DNA of 36,718 nucleotides. It comes from Gemmataceae bacterium. Lineage in GTDB: Bacteria > Planctomycetota > Planctomycetia > Gemmatales > Gemmataceae. Location of the stretch: positions 1-36,718 of the forward strand of contig SHZY01000053.1 of NCBI GenBank assembly GCA_009692065.1. The letters are read 5' to 3'. The notes beneath the pieces are model-generated. The model saw only the letters and a program-made list of their open reading frames with translations, did not search any database and was not told the DNA's origin. Within the stretch, counting starts at the first letter, position 1, and every line of letters begins with the position of its first letter. Shown one piece after another: positions 16,342 to 23,985 of the stretch. Both the position numbers and the translations under genes were made by a program.

Positions 16342-16404
16342 CTTCGTTTAACGCTCGCCGTACGCGCGTATTCTTGCAGACTTCTCGCGAGCGCTAAACG
16401 GAGA
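16342..16404. repeat. Intergenic palindrome, family 1 (copy 4), overlapping a gene end
   Basis: The arms are CTTCGTTTAACGCTCGC and GCGAGCGCTAAACGGAG with a 29-base centre. It lies between convergent genes and contains the stop codon (16348-16350) and about 18 C-terminal codons of the frameshifted minus-strand gene. Confidence 0.8.
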
Positions 16405-17095
16405 TTCCTGCATCGCCCGGATCACGCGCGTGCTGACCCCTTGCTCCAGCAAAAAGAGCAGGGTCTGCGTCGTCATCTGGAATACCGAGTCGGTCAATTC
16501 GATTTGCTGGAGAAGGATCTCTTCCGTCCCCGCCTGCTTGGAGAACTGCACGATCTCGGCGAGCGTCATTTGCTTGGACGCCTCACGCGCTGGCACGTTA
16601 CATTCAATCGGATGATCTTCACGATGGGGTCATAGCTTTCCCACGGCAGAAATAGCGTCTCGCTGCCGCGGTTCTTGAGCCTCTTCAGGTTCTCCGCGTC
16701 GAAGGTCCAAACGCCGACCTTTCGCGACAGCTTGTCGGTGGCGTCGATGAAGGTAATCTCGATGCCGCCGGGTCGATGTACGCCAGTACTACGTCGAGCT
16801 GTATCTGCTGACCGGCGCTGGCGTTGGCCGAAACAGCGTAGCCGCAGGCGGAGGATTGCGTGATTCGCGGCATCAGCGCCGCCGGTGGGTCGGCGTACTT
16901 CGCCAGTGCGATCTGACGGGTGGAATTGGCTTTGTCGTCCGTCGCAGCTACGGCGTGATAAGCTGGCGGATTGGTGATGCGGAGTTCGTTGGGCGCCGGG
17001 GCGGTCTGATTCTCCGCCTCCCTCGTTTCGCCCAGATTGGCGCCTACCCACATGTTGGCGAACAGCATACCTGCAAGCCAGAGGCCTTCCGTCAT
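16348..17095 (-). pseudogene. Exported protein, paralogue-domain neighbour of the glycine-zipper lipoprotein; two frameshifts
   Basis: The reading frame begins at the ATG at 17095, with AAGGAG 6 bases upstream, and starts with a hydrophobic, possibly signal-like segment (LWLAGMLFANMWVGA). It then shifts twice: near 16764-16772 (after LAYIDP, continuing GGIEITFIDATD) and near 16590-16597 (after IIRLNV, continuing PAREASKQMT). Each break is mended by adding one G, giving about 249 residues. The middle (VVLAYIDP..GGIEITFIDATDKL) looks like a beta-rich domain. The C-terminal 55 residues (KQMTLAEIVQ..TTQTLLFLLEQGVSTRVIRAMQ) match the same region of the lipoprotein encoded just upstream (QMSLNEVVQ..TTDDLNELHQQRVSDNVINYMQ). 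The final codons and stop are palindrome sequence. Either a decaying gene or two consensus errors; function unknown. Confidence 0.65.
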
Positions 17096-17156
17096 GATTC
17101 GGCTCCTTGCGTGAAAGACGATCCGGTCGATCGCACGGGAGCCGATAGCACAAACG

Positions 17157-17192
17157 AAAACCGCAGGGCAAGCGAGGCCTGACCTGCGGTTT
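17157..17192 (-). terminator. Hairpin terminator-like element after the lipoprotein gene
   Basis: On the minus strand, AAACCGCAGGTCAGGC pairs with GCCCTGCGGTTT (two bulged bases), followed by TCGTTTG. It lies between the lipoprotein gene and the frameshifted gene, beyond palindrome copy 5, and would end the lipoprotein transcript. Confidence 0.5.
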
Positions 17193-17207
17193 GGAATGTA
17201 GTCTGGT

Positions 17208-17258
17208 CTTCGTTTAGCGCCCGCAGCAATTCGCGCATATCGCGAACGCTAAACGGAG
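17208..17258. repeat. Intergenic palindrome, family 1 (copy 5)
   Basis: The arms are CTTCGTTTAGCGCCCGC and GCGAACGCTAAACGGAG. It begins 3 bases after the lipoprotein stop codon on the minus strand. Its right flank (AAACGGAGATTC) is shared with copy 4. Confidence 0.82.
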
Positions 17259-17260
17259 AT

Positions 17261-17794
17261 TCAAAATCGCCCGCCAACTCCGATGCTTACGCCGGGCCCA
17301 TAGACCGGCGGGGCGACGTAGATGACATCGGGCCGCTGCTGCATGATTACGGTGCGGCCGCGGCGCGATTGCATGTAGTTGATCACATTGTCGCTGACGC
17401 GCTGCTGGTGCAATTCGTTAAGGTCGTCGGTCGTCAGTTGGAAGATCGAGTTGGTCGCGTTGATGTGCCCGATAATAACGCTATCACTCTGGCCGCGCTG
17501 GGCCATTTGCACCACCTCATTGAGGCTCATCTGCCGGTGCGACGGCGCGTTTGCCGCGGCGATGGCAGCTTTACGGTCCTCACGGCGGTCCTGATCGGAG
17601 CCGGCAATGCCGCCGACCGCGGCGCCGAGGACGCCGCCGGCAAGCATGGCGCCGGGGTGTCCGCGGCCAAGCAGGGCGCCGGCGCCGGCGCCGACTGCCG
17701 TGCCGCCGAGCAGGCCTTTTTCCGTATTATTCATGCTGCTGCAGCCGACGGTTGAGACGAGCAGCGCACTTGCGATACAGGTTCTGATTTTCAT
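17261..17794 (-). CDS. Glycine-zipper lipoprotein
   Basis: The 177-residue protein has a lipoprotein signal peptide ending in a lipobox-like STVGC (Cys18). A glycine-zipper segment follows, rich in GxxxG patterns (GGTAVGAGAGALLG, GVLGAAVGG; residues about 28-65), as in OmpA-like and YMGG-type outer-membrane proteins; such segments can insert in or pack against membranes. Residues about 88-143 form a helical domain shared with the frameshifted gene next door. The tail (VIYVAPPVYGPGVSIGVGGRF) is Pro/Gly/Val rich. The ATG at 17794 has AGAGGTG upstream, and a CTCCCCTCTC palindrome stands directly before that. The role is unknown; the neighbours (two proteases and a paralogue) suggest envelope function. 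Confidence 0.78.
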   Translation of the reverse strand: MKIRTCIASALLVSTVGCSSMNNTEKGLLGGTAVGAGAGALLGRGHPGAMLAGGVLGAAVGGIAGSDQDRREDRKAAIAAANAPSHRQMSLNEVVQMAQRGQSDSVIIGHINATNSIFQLTTDDLNELHQQRVSDNVINYMQSRRGRTVIMQQRPDVIYVAPPVYGPGVSIGVGGRF

Positions 17795-17808
17795 GATTCA
17801 CCTCTTCT

Positions 17809-17835
17809 CTCCCCTCTCCCGAGGGGAGAGGGGAG
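17809..17835. repeat. CTCCCCTCTC palindrome, family 5 (copy 2)
   Basis: CTCCCCTCTCCC (17809-17820) and GGGAGAGGGGAG (17824-17835) are perfect 12-base arms around GAG. It lies 14 bases upstream of the lipoprotein ATG, against the ribosome binding site. The upstream face of the M16 protease gene is on its other side. Confidence 0.78.
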
Positions 17836-17958
17836 GTTATGCCCTTGGACAATTCCGCCGTCAAGTCGATTTGCGGCGGTTTTCCAAGCTTTGCGCGCGC
17901 CGTACAATGCACGCATCGAGTTGGACGTACCTTAATATCGGCAATGAGGAGTCATGGA

Positions 17959-20736
17959 ATGAAACGCATCGCCAAAGCTGTCCATCTTTTCAGTATCGCC
18001 GGCATTCTGCTGGCGTTTGCTGGCATCGCCCACGCCCAGGAGAAAGACGCGCAGTACGAAAAGGTCGTCACCATTGAGGGTATCACCGAATATCGCTTCA
18101 AGAACGGCCTGCGTTTCCTTTCTTACCCCGATCCGTCATCTCCCGCCGTCACCGTCAACATGACCGTCCTCGTCGGGTCGCGCCATGAAGGCTACGGCGA
18201 GACCGGCATGGCCCACTTGCTCGAACACATGCTCTTCAAGGGAAGCAAGCTCTACCCGACCGGCGAGGCGCTCGACAAAGCGATGCAGGCCCACGGCGTG
18301 GACAAGGAGTTCTACAACGCCACCACCTGGACCGACCGCACCAATTACTACGAGAGCTTTCCCGCCAAGGACGAGAATCTCCAGTTCGCGCTCGAGGCCG
18401 AAGCCGACCGGCTCGTCAACAGCTTCGTGCGCCGCGAGGACCTCGTCAAGGAGATGACCGTCGTGCGCAACGAATTCGAGATTGGCGAGAACAGGCCAGC
18501 GTCGATCCTCAGCCAGCGCATGATGGCGGCTGCCTTTGAGTGGCATAACTACGGCAAATCGACGATCGGCAACCGCGCCGACATCGAACGCGTGCCGATC
18601 GAACGGCTGCAAGCTTTCTATAAGAAGTATTACCAGGTCGATAATGTCGTCCTCATTGTCGCAGGCAAATTCGACGAGAAGAAAGCCCTGGAGCACGTCG
18701 GCAAGTATTTCGGCAAGCTCAAGGCGCCGACGCGCGTCCTGGGGCAGACTTACACCGAGGAGCCGCCCCAGGACGGCGAGCGCTCCGTGATCCTGCGCCG
18801 CGTCGGCGAGGTGCCCGTCGTCGGCTTGATGTATCACATTCCCGCTACCTCACATGAAGACCACCCCCCGGTGGAGATACTCAGCATGGTGCTCGGCGCG
18901 ACCCCCTCCGGCCGGCTTTACAAAAGCCTCGTGCAGGACAAGAAAAAAGCGACGGCCATCAGCTACGACGCCACCTCGTGGTTCGACCCAGGAATCCTGG
19001 AACTGACTGCGAACGTCAACGACAAGGCCACGCCGGAAGAGGTACGCGACTTGATGGTTGCCGAGGTTGAGAAGTTTGCCGACCGGCCTGCCAGCGCGGA
19101 CGAAGTGAAGCGGGCTGTGCGCAAGTATTTGGCCGTCCGCGAGCAACACCTGACGAAGAGCACGACGACCGCGCTCGAGGTCAGCGAATGGGTCGGCGCC
19201 GGCGATTGGCGGCTCCTGTTCATCCATCGCGACCGGGTTGCCAAGGTCACCCCGGCCGACGTCAACCGCGTCGCCCAGAAATACCTAAGGCAATCGAACC
19301 GCACCGTCGGCATGTTCATCCCGACCAAGGAAAGCCAGCGCACGCCGATCCCGGAGACGCCCGACATCGACAAGCTCGTCAAGAATTTCAAGGGGGGCAA
19401 GGGGGTCGCCCAGGGCGAAGTCTTCGATGCGACCCCCGCCAATATCGAAAAACGCGTCCAGCGCTTCCAACTGGCCAGCGGCCTCAAGGTCGCCTTCTTC
19501 CCCAAGAAGACGCGCGGTGAAAACATCGTCGGCACCTTGACGCTTCATTTCGGCAACGAGAAGTCGCTGCTCGGCAAGGGAACGGTGGCCGGTTTCGTCG
19601 GCTCCATGCTCACTCGCGGCACCAAGAAGTTCACCCGGCTGGAAATCCAGGACGAGCTCGACATCCTCAAGTCCTCGCTCAGCGCCTCGAGCAGTCTGGG
19701 GACCCTCAGCGTCGGCTGGGAAAGCAAACGCGAAATGCACGGCGATCTGATGAAACTGCTGCACGAGATCCTGCGGGAGCCGACGTTCCCGGAAGCAGAG
19801 CTGGAAATCCTCAAGCAAAATCGCAAGCAAGGCATCCAGCAGACGATGGGCGACCCTCAAGGGATGGCGTTCAACTCTCTCACACGCCAGCTCAACCCGC
19901 ACCCCAAGACGAGCATCCACTATGTGGCGACGTTCAATGAATCACTCGAGCGCATCGAGAGGGTCAAACGCGACGACGTCGTCAAGATCTACAAGGAACA
20001 GATCAACGGCAGCGTCGGCGAGCTCGCCATCGTCGGCGATTTCGACATGGACGCGACCAAAACGCAGCTCGAAGCGATCTTCGCCGACTGGAAAAGTGAG
20101 GTCCCCTTTGTGCGCATTCCGAGCGTCCTGGTCGAAGGGGTCAAGGGAGCGAAACAGTCGATCAACACGCCGGACAAGGAGAACGCCGTCTATGGCGCTG
20201 CCCTCAAGTTCGCCATGAATGACATGGCGCCGGATTATCCTGCCCTGGAGCTGGGCAATCTCATCCTCGGCGGTAGCTTCACGTCCCGCTTGATGGATCG
20301 CTTGCGCCAGAAGGAAGGCTGGAGCTACGGCTGCGGCTCGCAGCTTTCCGTCAGCTCGCGGGACAAGGTCAGCCAGTTTCTCATGTACGCCTTCTGCAAG
20401 CCCGATGTGATCGACAAGCTCGACAAGGGCGTGCTCGAAGAGCTGGACAAACTCATCAAGTCCGGCATTACCGAGGAGGAATTGAAGCTGGCCCAGAAAA
20501 GCTACCTCGAAGAGCTCAAGATCGAGCGCGGCAAGGACGACAGCCTGGCCGACATGCTGCGCAGCGGGCTCTACCTGAACCGGACCTTCGACTTCGTGGT
20601 CGACATGGAGCGAAAAGTCGCGGCCGTGACGGTAAAGGATGTGAACCTCGCCCTGGCCACGCATATCTCTTCTGGTAGGCTCGTGGTCGTTCGCGCGGGC
20701 GACTTCGGCAAGAAGGCGGCGCCGGAAAAGAAGTAG
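17959..20736 (+). CDS. Secreted M16-family zinc metalloprotease (two M16 domain pairs)
   Basis: The 925-residue protein is a pitrilysin/insulinase-family peptidase. I chose the ATG at 17959 (GAGGAG about 9 bases upstream) because it begins a clear signal peptide (MKRIAKAVHLF, hydrophobic core, cleavage near AHA). The inverted zinc motif HxxEH is present (His86, Glu89, His90 in GMAHLLEHMLFKG), with the downstream glutamate expected near NEFEIG. The second half repeats the fold without HxxEH and carries the WSYG motif typical of the inactive partner domain, so active and inactive halves are fused in one chain. It probably degrades peptides in the periplasm. It diverges from the lipoprotein gene and is followed by a short-form RNase Z gene after a repeat-filled gap. 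Confidence 0.92.
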   Translation: MKRIAKAVHLFSIAGILLAFAGIAHAQEKDAQYEKVVTIEGITEYRFKNGLRFLSYPDPSSPAVTVNMTVLVGSRHEGYGETGMAHLLEHMLFKGSKLYPTGEALDKAMQAHGVDKEFYNATTWTDRTNYYESFPAKDENLQFALEAEADRLVNSFVRREDLVKEMTVVRNEFEIGENRPASILSQRMMAAAFEWHNYGKSTIGNRADIERVPIERLQAFYKKYYQVDNVVLIVAGKFDEKKALEHVGKYFGKLKAPTRVLGQTYTEEPPQDGERSVILRRVGEVPVVGLMYHIPATSHEDHPPVEILSMVLGATPSGRLYKSLVQDKKKATAISYDATSWFDPGILELTANVNDKATPEEVRDLMVAEVEKFADRPASADEVKRAVRKYLAVREQHLTKSTTTALEVSEWVGAGDWRLLFIHRDRVAKVTPADVNRVAQKYLRQSNRTVGMFIPTKESQRTPIPETPDIDKLVKNFKGGKGVAQGEVFDATPANIEKRVQRFQLASGLKVAFFPKKTRGENIVGTLTLHFGNEKSLLGKGTVAGFVGSMLTRGTKKFTRLEIQDELDILKSSLSASSSLGTLSVGWESKREMHGDLMKLLHEILREPTFPEAELEILKQNRKQGIQQTMGDPQGMAFNSLTRQLNPHPKTSIHYVATFNESLERIERVKRDDVVKIYKEQINGSVGELAIVGDFDMDATKTQLEAIFADWKSEVPFVRIPSVLVEGVKGAKQSINTPDKENAVYGAALKFAMNDMAPDYPALELGNLILGGSFTSRLMDRLRQKEGWSYGCGSQLSVSSRDKVSQFLMYAFCKPDVIDKLDKGVLEELDKLIKSGITEEELKLAQKSYLEELKIERGKDDSLADMLRSGLYLNRTFDFVVDMERKVAAVTVKDVNLALATHISSGRLVVVRAGDFGKKAAPEKK

Positions 20737-20832
20737 ACAAGGAGACAAGGAGACAGAGAGACAAGGAGATAGGGAGAGAAGGCAGTGAGCGGGTTTTTCC
20801 CTTCTCCTTGTCTCCCTATCTCCTTGTCTGCC
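20737..20832. repeat. ACAAGGAG-type tandem and inverted repeat
   Basis: Directly after the M16 stop codon come tandem ACAAGGAG units (ACAAGGAGACAAGGAGACAG), then an inverted arm CTTCTCCTTGTCTCCCTATC ending near 20832. It separates the protease and RNase Z genes. The RNase Z frame is open through the second arm, but the start lies after it. Confidence 0.75.
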
Positions 20833-20841
20833 GACGCAAGA

Positions 20842-21681
20842 ATGCTCGACAACGCACCTTTTCTGACGCACAATCACGCCGGTCTGACGATCGAAGGCTA
20901 CTCGCGCGCCGCGGTGCAGAGCTACTGGCGCATCCCGGAGCTCAAGATAGGCTTCGACCTAGGCGCCCAGCCGTGGGACTTCATGGGCACCGCGAGCTGG
21001 TTCATCACACACACGCACCTCGACCACATCGCGTGCCTGCCGGTCTACGTTGCCCGCCGCCGCATGATGAAGATGGCGCCGCCGACGATCTATCTGCCCG
21101 AGTACGCAGTGGATGACGTCCGCCGCCTGCTGCTCGTCATGCAGCGGCTTGATCGCGGCCGGCAGAACTGCGAGTTGATCGGCGTCAAGCCAGGCCAGGA
21201 GATCGAGCTCTCACGCGATCACGTCATCAGCGTGTTCGAGACGACGCACACAATCCCCTCGGTCGGCTACCTCGTCTGGGAACGCCGCAACAAACTGAAA
21301 GAAGAGTACCACGGCCTGCCCGGGGAGCAAATCCGCGACCTGCGCCTCTCCGGCGTCGCTGTGACGCGGGAAACCAGGACGGCGATCCTGGCGTACACCG
21401 GCGACACCAGCCCCGCGGGTCTGGATAACTATCCGCCGGTCTATGAAGCGAAGGTGTTGATCACGGAGATGAGCTTCATCCGCGCCAAGCATCGTCGTGA
21501 GAAGATCCACAAGTTCGGCCACATGCACCTGGATGACTTCATCGAGCGAGCCGACCGCTTCAAGAACGAGCTGATCGTGTGCGCCCACTTCAGCACGCGC
21601 TACCACGACAACGAGGTGCGCCGGCTGGTGGAAGCGAAGTTGCCGGCGGGGTTGCGGGAGAGAGTGAAGTTGTGGATTTGA
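20842..21681 (+). CDS. Ribonuclease Z-like metallo-beta-lactamase (short-form tRNase Z)
   Basis: The 279-residue protein has the metallo-beta-lactamase zinc motif THTHLDH (His57, His59, Asp61, His62) and the later metal ligands expected in GDTSPAG and ICAHFSTRY. The order and spacing match short-form tRNase Z, which cuts the 3' trailer from precursor tRNAs; the AHFSTRY ending is typical of the plant/cyanobacterial-style branch (from memory of the family). I chose the ATG at 20842 (MLDNAPF), since the upstream open frame is repeat sequence. No clear ribosome binding site precedes it. A role as a general hydrolase of the superfamily cannot be excluded. Confidence 0.82.
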   Translation: MLDNAPFLTHNHAGLTIEGYSRAAVQSYWRIPELKIGFDLGAQPWDFMGTASWFITHTHLDHIACLPVYVARRRMMKMAPPTIYLPEYAVDDVRRLLLVMQRLDRGRQNCELIGVKPGQEIELSRDHVISVFETTHTIPSVGYLVWERRNKLKEEYHGLPGEQIRDLRLSGVAVTRETRTAILAYTGDTSPAGLDNYPPVYEAKVLITEMSFIRAKHRREKIHKFGHMHLDDFIERADRFKNELIVCAHFSTRYHDNEVRRLVEAKLPAGLRERVKLWI

Positions 21682-21738
21682 GAAACGTGGTATTATCACT
21701 GGTGCAATTTCCCGTTCGCGCCCTATAGGAGATTAACC

Positions 21739-22647
21739 ATGAGGATGTTCCCCATCAGCACAATCGTCATCGGCTTGATCGGCTGGCTTTCGTTGGCCAG
21801 CGATGCAGGTTCGGCCCAGGAAAGCCCCATTCGCGGCACGATCGTTAAGGTCGAAACGCACGACCGGAAGGAAATTATCGGGCGGGTCCTCGTGGACAAG
21901 GCGGCGTTTGTTTGGATTTCCAAGCAAACGAAGATCTACAAACTCGAAGGCAAGAACCGCAAGGCCGCCAAATTTGCCGGCCTCAAACCAGGGCAGCGGA
22001 TCGAGGCCCCATGGAGCGGCGGGATCGATGACAGCAAACCGCCTCAGGTTCAAGCGGACGAGGTGGTGATCGTAGGCGACAACGAGCCCACGATACGCGG
22101 CGCGATAACATTGACCGAGCTCAAGGAAACGCCGCGCATGGTTCTGGTCGAAGAAAGGGCGGGCGATCCCAATTCGGCGACCTGGGTCCACGTTACTGCG
22201 GACACGGAAATCTTCAAACTGACGGGCAAGAACCGCAAGGCAGCGACATTCGCGGATCTGAAGGTCAGCGTGCGAATCGAAGCGTGATTCAACGGAGAGA
22301 TTTTCAAGACCGAGCCGCCTCAGGTGTATGCCGATGAGATTCTGATTTTAGAAGACAAGAAGCCCGACCTGCGCGGCATCATCACGAAGGCAGAAAAGGG
22401 CGAGGGCTTGCTCGGCACGTTCCTCATCGAAGAAAAAGGAGGAAAGCCCTACGAGAAGGTCTATGCCCACGTCACGAAGGACACGAGAATCTTCAAACTC
22501 GACGGCAAAGACCGCAAGGCCGCGACCTTCGAGGATCTCAAAATCGGCGTTCGGGTCGAAGCGATATCGAGCGGAAAATTCACGAAGAAGGATCCGCCGC
22601 AGACAAAGGCTGTAGAGATCGTGATCCTGCCGGCCGAGATGAAGTAG
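21739..22647 (+). pseudogene. Secreted three-repeat protein interrupted by an in-frame TGA
   Basis: The ATG at 21739 follows AGGAG and begins a signal peptide (MRMFPISTIVIGLIGWLSLASDAGSAQ). Three repeats of about 90 residues follow, each with the pattern RGxI, then TxI-(F/Y)KL-(E/T/D)GK-(N/D)RKAA-(K/T)F, LK-x-x-x-R-(I/V)EA, and finally PPQ-x-x-A-(D/V)E(V/I)-x-I. A TGA at 22285-22287 interrupts repeat 2 just after RIEA; the same frame then continues with FNGEIFKTEPPQ and all of repeat 3 to the stop at 22645-22647. If translated to the TGA only, the product is 182 residues; with the stop suppressed it would be 303 codons long. The repeats resemble small beta-rich OB-like domains (YobA/DUF3221-type is a guess). 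A possible TATTAT -10 element lies at 21691. Confidence 0.7.
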
Positions 22648-22653
22648 CCGTGT

Positions 22654-22694
22654 CTTCGTTTAGCGCCCGCAAGGCGCCATGCAGGCGCTAAACG
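22654..22694. repeat. Intergenic palindrome, family 1 (copy 6), overlapping a gene end
   Basis: CTTCGTTTAGCGCCCGC and the diverged arm GCAGGCGCTAAACGTAAA. It lies between convergent genes, 7 bases after the three-repeat gene, and contains the stop codon (22688-22690) of the amidohydrolase gene. Confidence 0.82.
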
Positions 22695-23920
22695 TAAACA
22701 CGGCCGCCCACAAAAACCGCCGCCACGCTCCCCGGAAATGTCACGCCTTCAAACGGGCTCCACCCGCACTTTGTCTTCAATTTCTCGCGCCGAATCGTCA
22801 GCGGCGTCTTTAAGTCCAGCACGGTCAACGAACCGACATAACCCGGCAGCAGTCGCCCCCACTTTTCCTTCTGATACGGATTGACGAACGTCCCCGGATT
22901 GGCCGAGCAGATCGCAGCGATGCGCTCCGGCGTGAAACCTTGCTCGACGATCAGCCACGTCACGAATGGCCCATAGGTGTCGAGGTGCGGTTGTCCGGAG
23001 ACGCCGCGTGCCTTCTCGGCGAGCGTGTGCGGGGCGTGATCGGTCGCCAGGTAGTCGGCGGTGCCGTCGCGCATCGCTTTCAGCATAGCGGCCCGATCGC
23101 TGGGAGCACGCAGCGGCGGGTTCATCTGCATGGCCTGGCGATTCGCGGGCGTGATCTGTGCGGTATCGAAAAACACGTGGTGGGGCGTCACCTCGGCGGT
23201 CACGCTCAGGCCCTTCGCCTTGGCGGCGCGGATGAGCGCCAACCCGTCGCCGACCGAGTAATGGCACAGCTTGCCGACGAGGCGATATTTCTCGATCATC
23301 GCCAGGGCAAAACGCGTGGCGCTCAGCTCGCACTCGGCCGGCCGGCGATCTTCATGTGTCGCAGCCCCTTTGTGTTTTTCCAGAAACACGGGGTCTTCGC
23401 AGTGAAAGCTGACCACGCGGCCAACGTAGTTTGCCAGCGTCGCGTCGAGTTGTTCCAGCGAGGAAAAATACAGGTCGCCGACGCTCGGTCCCATGTACGC
23501 CTTGTAGGGCACGTTGCGGGTGAGTGGTTTCGTCCCCGGTCCGATGCCGCCGTAGAGCGTGAAGACGACGGGCAGGTTCTGCTTTTGCAGCAGCGCTTCC
23601 TTGGCCGTGTAGCTGGCGTCATCGATCGGCGCTGCCGGGTTGTTCGGCATGTCGGCCACGTGCAGCACGCCGCCGTGCAGCGCGGCTGCGCTGACGCAGG
23701 CAAACGTCTCCTTGTGCATTTCCTTGCCGGTGATGTCTTCGCGGGCGTGGATGTGGATATCGCCCATGCCGGCGAAGATCAGGCAACTGTCGCCGAAGAC
23801 GTGTGTCGTTTTGCCGAGTTGGGTGCCGACGGCGGTGATGACGCCGTTGTCGATGGCGATCTGGCCATGGCGGACGCCGGTGATGTCGGCCAGTCGGCCT
23901 TCGATGATTGTAGGTGGCAT
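22688..23920 (-). CDS. Dihydroorotase-like amidohydrolase
   Basis: The 410-residue enzyme belongs to the cyclic amidohydrolase superfamily. It shows the metal motif DIHIHARED (Asp54, His56, His58, Arg60), DMPNNP where dihydroorotases have MPNT, FHCEDP, TPHH, and the C-terminal ATDHAPH with the catalytic Asp. This fits a class I-type dihydroorotase, which closes N-carbamoyl-aspartate to dihydroorotate in pyrimidine synthesis, but HARE replaces the usual HLREPG, so another cyclic-amide substrate is possible. No other pyr genes are near. The ATG at 23920 fits the family start (weak ribosome binding site). The stop codon is inside palindrome copy 6. Confidence 0.8.
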   Translation of the reverse strand: MPPTIIEGRLADITGVRHGQIAIDNGVITAVGTQLGKTTHVFGDSCLIFAGMGDIHIHAREDITGKEMHKETFACVSAAALHGGVLHVADMPNNPAAPIDDASYTAKEALLQKQNLPVVFTLYGGIGPGTKPLTRNVPYKAYMGPSVGDLYFSSLEQLDATLANYVGRVVSFHCEDPVFLEKHKGAATHEDRRPAECELSATRFALAMIEKYRLVGKLCHYSVGDGLALIRAAKAKGLSVTAEVTPHHVFFDTAQITPANRQAMQMNPPLRAPSDRAAMLKAMRDGTADYLATDHAPHTLAEKARGVSGQPHLDTYGPFVTWLIVEQGFTPERIAAICSANPGTFVNPYQKEKWGRLLPGYVGSLTVLDLKTPLTIRREKLKTKCGWSPFEGVTFPGSVAAVFVGGRVYV

Positions 23921-23934
23921 GGGGTTGGTCTCGT

Positions 23935-23978
23935 TTTCGTTTAGCGCCCGCGCGGGCCCACGCGGGCGCTAAACGAAA
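23935..23978. repeat. Intergenic palindrome, family 1 (copy 7, perfect arms)
   Basis: TTTTCGTTTAGCGCCCGCG and CGCGGGCGCTAAACGAAAA are perfect arms around a 6-base centre. It fills the gap between the SDR stop (23986) and the amidohydrolase start (23920). Confidence 0.9.
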
Positions 23979-23985
23979 ATCGCGT

